Shown here piece by piece: positions 34,977 to 43,494 of a stretch of 64,000 bases of DNA. Location: positions 62,001-126,000 of the forward strand of contig JAYRJL010000002.1 in the NCBI GenBank assembly GCA_041906305.1, written 5' to 3'. This DNA is from SHVZ01 sp041906305. GTDB taxonomy: Bacteria > Pseudomonadota > Alphaproteobacteria > SHVZ01. The notes under the pieces are model-generated. The model was given only the letters and a program-made list of their open reading frames with translations, made no database searches and was not told where the DNA came from. The first letter of the stretch is position 1. The number at the start of each line of letters is the position of its first letter. Made by a program: the position numbers and the translations under genes.

Positions 34977-35642
34977 GTGACGCCGCGCCCGGGGAGATGG
35001 ACCTGGCTCGGCATCTTCCTGTCGCTTCTCGGCCCCCTGTTCGTTGCCGGTCCCCTGGCCTTCCTCGCCGGCGATCCGACCTCGCCGGCCGGCATCTTCG
35101 CCTTCCTCTGCGGCATGTGGCTGCTGGTGATAGCGACGGCCGCGATCGTCATCGGCGCCGAGGGCCGCTCGCTGCTGTCGATCGGGCTCGGGCGGATCCG
35201 GCTGCGCGCGATCGGGCTCGGCCTGGCTACTGCCGCGGCGATCCTTCTCTCGATGCAGATCGTCCTGGCCCCGCTGGACTCCGACGCGATGAGCGGCATG
35301 GCCAGGGACAAGGAGACCTTCACGGTCCTCCCGACCTGGCTCAGGCTCTTCACCGCGCTCACCGCCGGCGTCGCCGAGGAGTGGCTTTATCGGGGGTACG
35401 CGATCACGCGGCTCTCATGGGTGACCGGCAACAAGACCGCCGCAGCCGCGATTTCGCTCGCGGTCTTCACCGTCGGTCATGTGCCGTTCTGGGGAATAGA
35501 GGCGGCGATCGCGATCCTGATCGCCGCCCTCGCTCTCACGCTCGTCTATCTCTGGACGCGCGACCTAGTGCCGGTCGTCGTCGCCCATGTCGCGGTCGAC
35601 GCGGTCAGTCTCTTCGCGCCGGAAGTGCTCGACCGAGTCTAG
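34977..35642 (+). CDS. CPBP family intramembrane metalloprotease
   Basis: A 221-residue protein with several hydrophobic segments. The three active-site motifs of CPBP/Rce1-like proteases are present: EEWLYRG (Glu-Glu-x3-Arg), FTVGHVPF and HVAVDAVS. Members process peptides or maturing proteins in the membrane, including bacteriocin-type products and immunity functions. Starts with GTG six bases after the extensin-like gene. Its target is unknown. Confidence 0.85.
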   Translation: MTPRPGRWTWLGIFLSLLGPLFVAGPLAFLAGDPTSPAGIFAFLCGMWLLVIATAAIVIGAEGRSLLSIGLGRIRLRAIGLGLATAAAILLSMQIVLAPLDSDAMSGMARDKETFTVLPTWLRLFTALTAGVAEEWLYRGYAITRLSWVTGNKTAAAAISLAVFTVGHVPFWGIEAAIAILIAALALTLVYLWTRDLVPVVVAHVAVDAVSLFAPEVLDRV

Positions 35643-35646
35643 GGCT

Positions 35647-36066
35647 CTAGGCGTCGACGACCTCGATCTCGTGGGTCATCTTGGCGCCACTGCGAACGAA
35701 CATCACGGATGCCGAGCAGTATTTCTCGTGGGAGAGCGCGACCGCGCGTTCGACCTTGTCGCGCGAGAGGCCCTTGCCGCTGACCTTGTACTTCACGTGC
35801 ACGCCGGTGAAAACCTTCGGCTCGTCGGTCGCGCGTGCGGCCTCGGCATTGACCTCGCAGCCGGTGACCGGCTCGCGGCCCTTCTCCAGGATGTGGACCA
35901 CGTCGAAGGCGGTGCAGCCGGCCATGCCGACCAGCAGCATCTCCATCGGCCTGATGCCGAGGTTGCGGCCGCCGGCCTCCGGCGCTCCGTCCATCACCAC
36001 GCCATGGCCTGAGCCGGATTCGCCGAGAAACGCCCGGCCCTCGATCCACTTCGCCCGCGCCTTCAT
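35647..36066 (-). CDS. OsmC family peroxiredoxin-like protein
   Basis: A 139-residue OsmC-fold protein. The two redox-active cysteines are Cys51 (VGMAGCTAFDV) and Cys117 (SHEKYCSASVMF), at the positions of the peroxidatic and resolving residues of OsmC/Ohr. The sequence is closer to the short YhfA-like branch than to Ohr. It should reduce organic peroxides or handle other electrophiles. AGGAGGT precedes the start. It is convergent with the CPBP gene and downstream of the citrate synthase homologue, after a 44-base gap. Confidence 0.9.
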   Translation of the reverse strand: MKARAKWIEGRAFLGESGSGHGVVMDGAPEAGGRNLGIRPMEMLLVGMAGCTAFDVVHILEKGREPVTGCEVNAEAARATDEPKVFTGVHVKYKVSGKGLSRDKVERAVALSHEKYCSASVMFVRSGAKMTHEIEVVDA

Positions 36067-36110
36067 TCGGAGACCTCCTGGGGAAAATTCGGAGGCCTTC
36101 CTAGCACATC

Positions 36111-37196
36111 TCAGGCGGCTTCCTTAGGTCTAGGTCCGACATATCGGGACAGGGGCCGGATCAGCCGGCCGTCGCGGGCCTGCTCGAGCGCATGCGCGGT
36201 CCACCCGGCCATGCGGCCGACCGCGAAGATCGCGGTGAAGGCGGCGCGCGGGATCTCGAGCGCCTCCAGCAGCAGCGCGGTGTAGAATTCGACATTGGTG
36301 TCGAGCCGGCGGCCGGGCTTCACTCGCGCCAGGATCGCGATCGCGTCGGCCTCGACCTGCTCGGCGAAGGCGAGCCTTCCGGCGTCGCGCGAGAGCGTGC
36401 GGACCGCGCCCTTCAGCACGTCGGCGCGTGGATCGCGGACCTTGTAGACCCGGTGGCCGAAGCCCATCAGCCGTTCCCCCGAGGTCAGCCGCGATTCAAG
36501 CCAAGTCTTGATGTTCTCCCTGCCGCCGATGCCGTCCAGCATGTCGAGCACCGGTCCCGGCGCGCCGCCATGCAGCGGCCCTTCGAGCGCGGCCAATGCC
36601 GCGACCGCCGACGGACCGACGCCGACCTGAGTCGAGGCCACGACGCGCGCGGTGAAGGTCGAGGCATTGAAGCCATGGTCGCTGACGGTGGTGAGATAGG
36701 CATCGAGCGCCGCCGCCTCCGCCGAAGTGGCCTGCTTGCCGCGCAGCATGCGCAGCAGGTCCTGCGCGGTGGTCAGCGACGGATCCGGCGCGACCGCGGC
36801 GAGGCCGTTGCGCTGGCGCAGCAGCGCCGCGAGGATCACCGGGGCCGCGGCCGTGAAGGCATAGGCCGGATGAAAGCCCGCCAGATCCGGCAGGGTCGCG
36901 AGACCCGCGCGGAGAGCCGGAACCGGCTCCAGCCCGGCACCGGCAGCGACCGCCTTGTCGACATGGGCGAAGGCGGTGGCACGCGCCCGGCCGAGCACGT
37001 CGAGCACCTTCGCGCGGTCGAGCCCGTCGTCGACGAAGCCCTCCCACAGGCGCGCCGCCGCACCCTCGAAGCCTTCGCGGGCCGCCAGCACCTCGACCGG
37101 CACGCCGCGGATCACCAGGCGCCCCGCCTCCCCGTCGACGTCGCTCAAGACCGTGTCCGCCGCGACGATGCCGTCGAGCCCGGATGCGCCTGCCAT
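36111..37196 (-). CDS. Citrate synthase/methylcitrate synthase homologue
   Basis: A 361-residue citrate-synthase-fold protein. The histidines are conserved: His174 (SDHGFNAST), His209 (GPLHGG) and His248 (GFGHRVYK). The catalytic Asp position reads NVEFYTA, with Glu303 instead of Asp. Its short length and C-terminal ending RLIRPLSRYVGPRP fit the monomer-short group rather than the main GltA. A strong GAGGAGG decides the start at 37196. It is divergent from a second, DNA-binding citrate synthase homologue with only 86 bases between. Substrate (citrate or 2-methylcitrate) unknown. Confidence 0.87.
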   Translation of the reverse strand: MAGASGLDGIVAADTVLSDVDGEAGRLVIRGVPVEVLAAREGFEGAAARLWEGFVDDGLDRAKVLDVLGRARATAFAHVDKAVAAGAGLEPVPALRAGLATLPDLAGFHPAYAFTAAAPVILAALLRQRNGLAAVAPDPSLTTAQDLLRMLRGKQATSAEAAALDAYLTTVSDHGFNASTFTARVVASTQVGVGPSAVAALAALEGPLHGGAPGPVLDMLDGIGGRENIKTWLESRLTSGERLMGFGHRVYKVRDPRADVLKGAVRTLSRDAGRLAFAEQVEADAIAILARVKPGRRLDTNVEFYTALLLEALEIPRAAFTAIFAVGRMAGWTAHALEQARDGRLIRPLSRYVGPRPKEAA

Positions 37197-37282
37197 GACT
37201 GCCTCCTCATGAAGATGAACCAAGTCAGCGTCACTGCCCTAACGATCGTTGTCAATGTTGATTAAGTTGTTAAGTTGAAGAG
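37197..37282. promoter_or_regulatory. Divergent promoter region with palindrome between citrate synthase homologues
   Basis: The 86-base gap is AT-rich compared with its surroundings. It contains a perfect ten-base palindrome AACGATCGTT at 37241-37250. On the minus strand TTGACA (37255-37250) touches it, so a -35 element could be covered by a bound regulator. Direct repeats of GTTGATTAAGTTGTTAAGTTG type lie just beside it. It is a candidate operator for the HTH-fused protein encoded at 37283. Confidence 0.5.
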
Positions 37283-38458
37283 ATGACCTCACGCCATCTC
37301 ACCGCCGCCGAAGCAGCTTCGCGCCTCGGCATCAAGCCGGCCTCGCTTTATGTCTATGTCAGCCGCGGGATGCTGAAATCGGAGCCCGGCCCGGGCCGCA
37401 GCCGACGCTATCGGTCCGAGGACATCGACCGGCTGATCTCGCACCGCGAAGGTGCGGAGGGAGCGCTCGACTTCGGCGCTCCGGTCCTCGACTCCGCGCT
37501 CACAAGGATAGCCGACGGCCGCTACGCCTATCGCGGCAAGGACGCGATCGACCTCGCCGCGACGGCGACGCTCGAGGAGGTCGCCTGCCTGCTCTGGCAG
37601 GCCCGCGCCGAGATCGCCTTCGCCCCCCGCAACCTCCCCTCGCCTGTCGCGTGGCCGAAGGCTGCCGCGGGGCCGAAGCTCCGGGCCGATCCGTCAGTGC
37701 GGCTGCAGGCGATGCTGCCGCTCGCCGGCGCCGCCGACGTCGAAGCCATCGCCCGGGATCCCGCAGCGCGCACCGCCGCCGCCGGTCGCGTGCTACGCCT
37801 GGTCGCGGGAGCGCTGGTGGGCAGGCCGCCGCGCGCCCGGTCCGCCGACGCGGTGCTCGCCGAGGGATGGAGGCTCGATGCAAAGCACGCGGCGCTGGTT
37901 CGCTCGGCGCTGGTGCTCTGTGCCGACCACGAGCTCAACCCTTCCTCCTTCGTCGCGCGCTGCGTCGCCTCGACCGGCGCCTCGCTCTACGACGCGGTTG
38001 CCGCCGGCCTGGCGGCGCTCCAGGGTCCGCGTCACGGCGGCGCCTCGCGCCGGGCCGCCGCCTGGCTCCGGGAAGTCGACGAGATCGGCGACGTGACCCG
38101 CGCGATCGGCGAGCGCGCCCGGCGCGGCGACGGCTTCCCCGCCTTCGGCCATCCGCTCTATCCGGACGGCGATCCCCGCGGCCGCTTCCTGCTCGACGCG
38201 CTCGCCAAGGCCTTTCCGCGCGACGCGACGCAACGGCGCATGCGCGAGATCGCCGACACGGTCGCGACCCAGACCGGCACGCCGCCCAACATCGACTTCG
38301 GCCTGGCCGCGCTCGCCCGCGTGCTGAAGCTGCCCGAAGCCGCACCGATGCTCATTTTCACCTTGGGACGTACCGTCGGCTGGCTCGCCCACGCGCTCGA
38401 GCAGCAGGCGACCGGGCGGCTGATCCGGCCAAGGGCGCATTACACCGGGCCGATCTAG
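37283..38458 (+). CDS. Citrate synthase family protein with N-terminal helix-turn-helix
   Basis: A 391-residue fusion. Residues 5-52 form a MerR/excisionase-like helix-turn-helix (TAAEAASRLGIKPASLYVYV then RYRSEDIDRL). The rest is a citrate-synthase fold with His216, His251 (GPRHGG), His290 (FGHPLYPDGDPR) and Asp338 (PNIDFG), so the catalytic set looks intact. Such HTH citrate synthases are found beside a second citrate synthase in several alphaproteobacteria. It may act both as enzyme and as metabolite-sensing regulator of the divergent pair; the regulatory part is inference. Confidence 0.88.
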   Translation: MTSRHLTAAEAASRLGIKPASLYVYVSRGMLKSEPGPGRSRRYRSEDIDRLISHREGAEGALDFGAPVLDSALTRIADGRYAYRGKDAIDLAATATLEEVACLLWQARAEIAFAPRNLPSPVAWPKAAAGPKLRADPSVRLQAMLPLAGAADVEAIARDPAARTAAAGRVLRLVAGALVGRPPRARSADAVLAEGWRLDAKHAALVRSALVLCADHELNPSSFVARCVASTGASLYDAVAAGLAALQGPRHGGASRRAAAWLREVDEIGDVTRAIGERARRGDGFPAFGHPLYPDGDPRGRFLLDALAKAFPRDATQRRMREIADTVATQTGTPPNIDFGLAALARVLKLPEAAPMLIFTLGRTVGWLAHALEQQATGRLIRPRAHYTGPI

Positions 38459-38467
38459 CGCCTCGTG

Positions 38468-38503
38468 CTCCCTTCCCCGTCGCTTCACGCCGGGAGAGGG
38501 GGG
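38468..38503. repeat. Degenerate copy of the GGGAGAGGG palindromic repeat
   Basis: CTCCCTTCCCCG and CGGGAGAGGGGGG flank a short loop. The arms pair imperfectly. The core matches the perfect copy at 8691-8719 and lies between two convergent genes. Confidence 0.4.
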
Positions 38504-38509
38504 ACGAAG

Positions 38510-39391
38510 TCAAAGCGGCCCCAGATCCTTCGACAGCCGCGCCAGCATCTCCATTCCGAACGCCGTCGGCTGCTGGCTCGGCACACGGGCGTGGACTTCG
38601 GAGATCCCGAGGCGCCGTGCGGTCAGGCGCTTGCCGTAGCAGAGGAAGTTCTCGATCGAGGACATCAGGAAAGTGATCAGCGGCAGGATCGAGCGATAGA
38701 GACGCTCCGCCTCCTCCTCGTCGCCGCGCTTCCACGCCTCGTAGACCTTCACCTGCACGTCATGGGCCTCGGGCGCCGGGATCATGCCGACGCAGCCGGC
38801 GCGGAAGTTATCGGTGAGCTCGAGCCCGCCGCGGCCGTTGAAGATCCTGAACACGCCGGCGCTTTCCTCGACGAGGGAGCGGATCGCGTTCGCCGGCGCC
38901 TCGCCCTTCAGGATCGAAACGTTCGGGTGGTTCTTGTTGAGCGTCTTGAGGCCGGCATTCGAGAGGCCGATGCCGATGTACATCGCCGCGTTCTGAATCG
39001 CGACCGGCAGCTCCGACTTCTCGGCGACGGCGCCGAAGAAGCGGAGATACTCGGCTTCTGCGAGTCCCGCGACCGGAGGCGGCTGCAGGATGACCCACGA
39101 CGCACCGGCTTCCTTTGCCGCCCGCACCATCTCGATCTGGCCGTGGACGCTGGGCTCGCCGATCGTGACCGCCAGCGGCACCTTGCCGCCGACATCGGCT
39201 CCGACCCATTCCAGGATCTGGCGTCTTTCGCCGTTCTGAAGCTTCGCAACCTCGGTCGCGAGACCCATCACCGCAAGGCCATGCGCACCGTGCCGCAGGC
39301 AAGCCTCGACCTGCCGGCGCATCAGCTCGCGGTCCGGCCGTCCCTGCGCATCGAAGAATGCGTAAAGGATCGGATAAATGCCGTGAAACAT
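38510..39391 (-). CDS. DapA-superfamily enzyme with Tyr-to-Gln change (candidate 2-keto-3-deoxypentonate dehydratase)
   Basis: A 293-residue member of the dihydrodipicolinate synthase/N-acetylneuraminate lyase superfamily. Schiff-base Lys162 (VSILKGEAP) is present. The usual active-site Tyr of the YN motif is Gln133-Asn134 (VAIQNAAMY), so it is not a normal DapA. Variants that act on 2-keto-3-deoxy sugar acids (for example L-2-keto-3-deoxyarabonate dehydratase) lack this Tyr, as far as I recall. The pentonate dehydratase at 14.6 kb would provide such a substrate. The assignment is inferred; aldolase activity is also possible. Confidence 0.8.
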   Translation of the reverse strand: MFHGIYPILYAFFDAQGRPDRELMRRQVEACLRHGAHGLAVMGLATEVAKLQNGERRQILEWVGADVGGKVPLAVTIGEPSVHGQIEMVRAAKEAGASWVILQPPPVAGLAEAEYLRFFGAVAEKSELPVAIQNAAMYIGIGLSNAGLKTLNKNHPNVSILKGEAPANAIRSLVEESAGVFRIFNGRGGLELTDNFRAGCVGMIPAPEAHDVQVKVYEAWKRGDEEEAERLYRSILPLITFLMSSIENFLCYGKRLTARRLGISEVHARVPSQQPTAFGMEMLARLSKDLGPL

Positions 39392-39511
39392 TGATCTTTT
39401 CGCCTTTTGCGCTGCTTGTTGACGTTGCCGATATTGCTATACGCTCCGTTTATCGGGGAGAACGCGGCCGCAGGCGAGAACCTTCGTCAAATCGCGGTCG
39501 AAACGAGGGGG

Positions 39512-42409
39512 ATGGAGTTCAGACGCAGCCGTCGCCGGTGGCTGCGCGTCGCCGGCCTCACCATCATCGCCTGCGTTCTCGGGCTCTACGCCTGGGGAAT
39601 GCACGCGGGCTATCAGCAGCGCCTCGCGACCGCGGCCGAGCATGCGGCCGTCGGCGCATGCGTGGTCGAGGAGCGCGTGCAGCGCGTTCTCGACGCCGGC
39701 GACGCACTGGACCTTGCCCGCATAGATCCGCTTCTCGCCGAGTTGGCAGGCGCCACGGGCGCCGCGGCTCTGCTGAACGAAGACGGCGAGATCGTCTCGA
39801 TGCAGCCGCGGCAGCCGGAATCGGCCTGGATCGCACACGCGATTGCCGGACGTCCGCTGCAGATCCCGACCAGCGATTTTGCCGTCCAGCGCGGCGACGG
39901 CACCTCCTACGTCGTCCACTACCGGCCGGTCGCGGGCTGGCCGCTGGTCGCCGCGGTCGCGGTGTCGCGGAGCGAGGTGACGCGCGGCTGGCTCCCGGTC
40001 TTCGCCGGCAGCGGACTCTTCGCGCTTCTGGTCGTCGCCGGCATTCTCGGCCTCAACGAGATGCTGATCCGCGAGGTGAAGCACCGGCACGCGAGCGAAG
40101 GACGCTTCCGCGACTTCGCCGAGTCGACCTCGGACTGGTTCTGGGAAAAAGGCCCGGACCTTCGCTTCAGCTACGTCTCGCCCCATGCCGCCGCCCATGG
40201 CGGGCCCGACGAGGTCGGCAAGACGCGGCGCGAGACCCAGCCCCTGGTTTCGGAAGCCGTGCTTGCGGCGCATGAGGCCGACCTCGCCCAGCGCCGGCCG
40301 TTCCGCAACTTCACCTTCGCCCGGGTCGATTCCTCCGGCAAACGCCGGCACATCTCGGTCAGCGGCCGTCCGTTCTTCGACGAGCACGGCGTGTTCCTGG
40401 GATATCGCGGGACCGGTCGCGACATCACCGCCGAAATCGAGGCCTGGGACATTGCCGCCAAGGCGCAATCGAAGCTCGACCAGCAGCGCCACCTCCTGCA
40501 GGCGATCATCGACACGGTCCCGGCGGCGATCAGCGTCAAGGACAAGGAGCTCCGCTACATCCTGGTCAACGAGGCGCTGAAGGCCCGCGTGCAGCTTCTC
40601 GCGCGCGAGCCCGCCTCGTATGAGCAGGGGGGGCAGATCCTCGGACGGCGCGCGACACAGGTCTTCGGCGAGGAGTTCGGTCACCGCGACGAAGCGATCG
40701 ACCGCCGTGTCCTCGACGGCGGCAAGGCGGTCCCCTTCCACGAGATCCACGCCGCCGACCATGGCGGTGCCGACCACGCCTACCTGACGACGCGCCTGCC
40801 GCTGAAGCTCGACGACAGCGGCACCGTCTCGATCCTGTCGGTCGCGATCGACGTGACCGAACAGCGCCAGGCCGAGGCGCGACTCAAGGACGCGATCGAG
40901 GCGATCAACGCCGGCTTCGCGATGTTCGACGCGAACGACCGGCTGGTCGCCTGGAACAGCCGCTATGCCGACCTGTGGTCGGCTTCCGCCGATGCCGCGA
41001 TTCCCGACGGCCGCGCCCGCATCCAGAGCCTGCTCCGCCGGGGCATCCCGTTCGAGGAACTGGTGCGCGGCCTGGCCGACGCCGGCGCGCATCGCGCCTC
41101 CGGCATGACCGACAAGGAGGCGTGGATCGAAGGACGCATCGTCGCCCACGAGGCGCCCGGCCATCCGATCGAGCTCAAGATCGAAAACTCGTGGATCCGG
41201 GTCAGCAATCATCGGACCGAGGACGGCGGCTACGTGACGCTGATGACCGACATAACGCAGCTGAAGCAGCGCGGAGCCGAGCTCGCCGCGCAGTCGAGCC
41301 TGCTGCGCGCCACGCTCGACAGCCTCGGGGAAGGCGTCGCGGTGGTCGACTTCTCGGGGCGCTTCCTCGCCTGGAACCGCCCTTACGTGCAGCTCGGCGG
41401 CCTCCCCGCGGACTTCACCGGCGGAACACTGGCGGACGCTATCGCCGAGCAGGCACGTACCGGTGCGATCGATCCCGGCAGCGTCACCGACGTGCTCGAG
41501 GGCTGGCGCCGCGCGATCGCGACCCGAGAGCCCGTGCATGTCGAGCGCCAGCACGCCGACGGTACCCATATCGAGCTGGTCGGCCTGCCGGTCGCCGGGA
41601 TCGGCCACGTCATCGTCGTCCGCGACGTGACCAAGGAACGGCGGACGATGATCCAGCTCCAGGACGCGCGCGACCGCGCCGATGCCTCCAACCGTGCCAA
41701 GTCGGCCTTCCTCGCCAACATGAGCCACGAGCTCAGGACGCCGCTGAACGCGATCCTGGGCTTTGCCGAGGTGATGGAGCAGCAGCTGCTGGGCCCGCTC
41801 GGCAGCAGCCGCTATGTCGCCTACGCAGCCGACATAAGATGGTCAGGCAATCATCTGCTGCAGCTGATCAACGATGTGCTGGACCTCTCCAAGATCGAAG
41901 CCGGACGCACCGAGATCGTCGAGGAGATCCTGGACATACCGAGCCTGGCGCGAGACTGCATCCGGCTCCTCGACGACCGCGCCCGCGAGGCAGGCGTCCG
42001 GTGGCGCGAGGAGATCCCGGATGACCTGCCGGCGCTCAAGGCCGATGCCCGCGGCGTCCGTCAGATCCTGCTCAACCTCCTCACCAACGCGGTCAAGTTC
42101 ACGCCCGCGGGCGGCACGGTGAGCTTCCAGGCCGCGGCGGATGACGAGGGCCGGCTGGCGCTGTTGGTCGCCGACACCGGCACCGGCATCCCGGAGTCGG
42201 AGCTGGCGCACATCTTCGAGCCGTTCCGCTATCGCTCCAACGCGCTGGTCAGCCGGGTCAAGGAGGGCACCGGACTGGGGCTTTCGATCTGCAAACGCCT
42301 CGCCGAGATGCATGGGGGCACGATCGAGATCCAGAGCCGCATCGACCGGGGCACGAAAGTCACCGTTCGCTTCCCAGCGAACCGTGTGGTGGAGCCGGTC
42401 ATCCCTTGA
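39512..42409 (+). CDS. Membrane sensor histidine kinase with multiple PAS domains
   Basis: About 965 residues. A first transmembrane helix (VAGLTIIACVLGLYAWGMHA) and a second (LFALLVVAGILGLNEMLI) enclose a periplasmic domain of roughly 130 residues. Then four PAS-like modules follow, recognisable at RFRDFAESTSDWFWEKG, AIIDTVPAAISVKD, INAGFAMFDANDRLVAWN and LGEGVAVVDFSGRFLAWN. The kinase core has His739 in MSHELRTPLN, the N box LLNLLTNAVKF and the G box DTGTGIPE. No receiver domain or partner regulator is adjacent. The start is uncertain: a TTG at 39407 is possible and the ATG at 39512 has its GAGGGGG too close. Confidence 0.88.
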   Translation: MEFRRSRRRWLRVAGLTIIACVLGLYAWGMHAGYQQRLATAAEHAAVGACVVEERVQRVLDAGDALDLARIDPLLAELAGATGAAALLNEDGEIVSMQPRQPESAWIAHAIAGRPLQIPTSDFAVQRGDGTSYVVHYRPVAGWPLVAAVAVSRSEVTRGWLPVFAGSGLFALLVVAGILGLNEMLIREVKHRHASEGRFRDFAESTSDWFWEKGPDLRFSYVSPHAAAHGGPDEVGKTRRETQPLVSEAVLAAHEADLAQRRPFRNFTFARVDSSGKRRHISVSGRPFFDEHGVFLGYRGTGRDITAEIEAWDIAAKAQSKLDQQRHLLQAIIDTVPAAISVKDKELRYILVNEALKARVQLLAREPASYEQGGQILGRRATQVFGEEFGHRDEAIDRRVLDGGKAVPFHEIHAADHGGADHAYLTTRLPLKLDDSGTVSILSVAIDVTEQRQAEARLKDAIEAINAGFAMFDANDRLVAWNSRYADLWSASADAAIPDGRARIQSLLRRGIPFEELVRGLADAGAHRASGMTDKEAWIEGRIVAHEAPGHPIELKIENSWIRVSNHRTEDGGYVTLMTDITQLKQRGAELAAQSSLLRATLDSLGEGVAVVDFSGRFLAWNRPYVQLGGLPADFTGGTLADAIAEQARTGAIDPGSVTDVLEGWRRAIATREPVHVERQHADGTHIELVGLPVAGIGHVIVVRDVTKERRTMIQLQDARDRADASNRAKSAFLANMSHELRTPLNAILGFAEVMEQQLLGPLGSSRYVAYAADIRWSGNHLLQLINDVLDLSKIEAGRTEIVEEILDIPSLARDCIRLLDDRAREAGVRWREEIPDDLPALKADARGVRQILLNLLTNAVKFTPAGGTVSFQAAADDEGRLALLVADTGTGIPESELAHIFEPFRYRSNALVSRVKEGTGLGLSICKRLAEMHGGTIEIQSRIDRGTKVTVRFPANRVVEPVIP

Positions 42410-43025
42410 TCGCCGCCCAGGAGGCGACGAAGGCCTTCGCCTTGGCGGCGACCTCGGCCGCGCTCGCGCCGGGCTTGTAGAGCGCGGATCCCAAGCCGAA
42501 GCCGCCGGCGCCAGCCTCGACGTAAGCCTTCATGCTGTCCGGCGCGATGCCGCCGACCGGCAGCACCGCGACCGATTTCGGCAGCACCGCCTTCATCGCC
42601 TTCAGCACCTGCGGCGGATTGGCCTCGGCCGGGAACAGCTTCAGCGCGTCGGCGCCGGCCTTCAGCGCGGCGAAGGCCTCGCTCGGCGTGGCGAAGCCCG
42701 GCACCGCGGTCAGCTTCAGCTCCTTCGCACGCCTTATCACCTCGACGTCGGTATGCGGCATGACGATCAGGCTGCCGCCGGCATCGGCCACGGCATCGAC
42801 GTCGCCGGGCTTCAGCACCGTGCCTGCGCCCACCACCGCCTTGCCCGCGAGCGCCGTCGCCAGGCGCTGGATCGAGGCGAAGGGCTGCGGCGAGTTGAGC
42901 GGCACCTCGATCAGCCGGAAGCCTTCGGCGACCAGCGCCTCGCCGATCCCGACCGCCTCCTCCGGCTTCACGCCACGGAGGATCGCGACCAGCGGCAGGG
43001 CGGCCATGGCGTCGGCGAAGGTCAT
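42399..43025 (-). CDS. dgoA: 2-dehydro-3-deoxy-6-phosphogalactonate aldolase
   Basis: A 208-residue class I aldolase of the KDPG family. Residues Arg17, Glu40 and Lys129 match E. coli DgoA Arg14, Glu37 and Lys126 with a constant offset of three, and ALKLFPAE carries the Schiff-base lysine. It splits KDPGal to pyruvate and glyceraldehyde 3-phosphate in the DeLey-Doudoroff route. No kinase (DgoK) or dehydratase neighbour is present, so the rest of the route is elsewhere. It ends tail to tail with the kinase gene, overlapping by eleven bases. Confidence 0.9.
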   Translation of the reverse strand: MTFADAMAALPLVAILRGVKPEEAVGIGEALVAEGFRLIEVPLNSPQPFASIQRLATALAGKAVVGAGTVLKPGDVDAVADAGGSLIVMPHTDVEVIRRAKELKLTAVPGFATPSEAFAALKAGADALKLFPAEANPPQVLKAMKAVLPKSVAVLPVGGIAPDSMKAYVEAGAGGFGLGSALYKPGASAAEVAAKAKAFVASWAAIKG

Positions 43026-43085
43026 CGGTGTCGGTCTCGCAATGCGGGTCTAGAGTGGCCCCACCCTAGCAGGAGTCTCGAGCCG

Positions 43086-43490
43086 ATGCCGATTGCCCGC
43101 CCGATCCAGCCGGAAGACGCGAGCCCCGAGGTCAAGGCCGTCTTCGACGACATCATGGCCATCCGCAAGACCGACTGGATCAACGACTTCTGGAAGGTGC
43201 TGGCGCACCATCCGCCGACGCTCAAGCGCACCTGGGAGAGCCTGAAGCAGGTCATGGCGCCCGGCGGAGCGTTGGATCCGGTGACCAAGGAGATGATCTA
43301 TCTCGCGGTCAGCATCACCAATGGCTGCGAGTACTGCATCGCCTCGCACACCGCCGCCGCCCGCGCCAAAGGCATGACCGAGGAGATGCTGGGCGAATTG
43401 ATCGGCGTCATCGGCATGGCGAACGAAACCAACGCCCTGGTGACGGCCTATCAGGTCGAGGTCGACGAACGGTTCCGGCGCGCGCCTTGA
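43086..43490 (+). CDS. AhpD-like carboxymuconolactone decarboxylase family protein
   Basis: A 134-residue all-helical protein with the redox motif CEYCIASH (Cys81, Cys84, His88), identical in layout to AhpD-type alkylhydroperoxidase proteins. It should act as a disulfide reductase in peroxide defence rather than as carboxymuconolactone decarboxylase. It is a single gene, divergent from dgoA and convergent with the GST gene, with four bases between the stops. Confidence 0.88.
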   Translation: MPIARPIQPEDASPEVKAVFDDIMAIRKTDWINDFWKVLAHHPPTLKRTWESLKQVMAPGGALDPVTKEMIYLAVSITNGCEYCIASHTAAARAKGMTEEMLGELIGVIGMANETNALVTAYQVEVDERFRRAP

Positions 43491-43494
43491 TACG

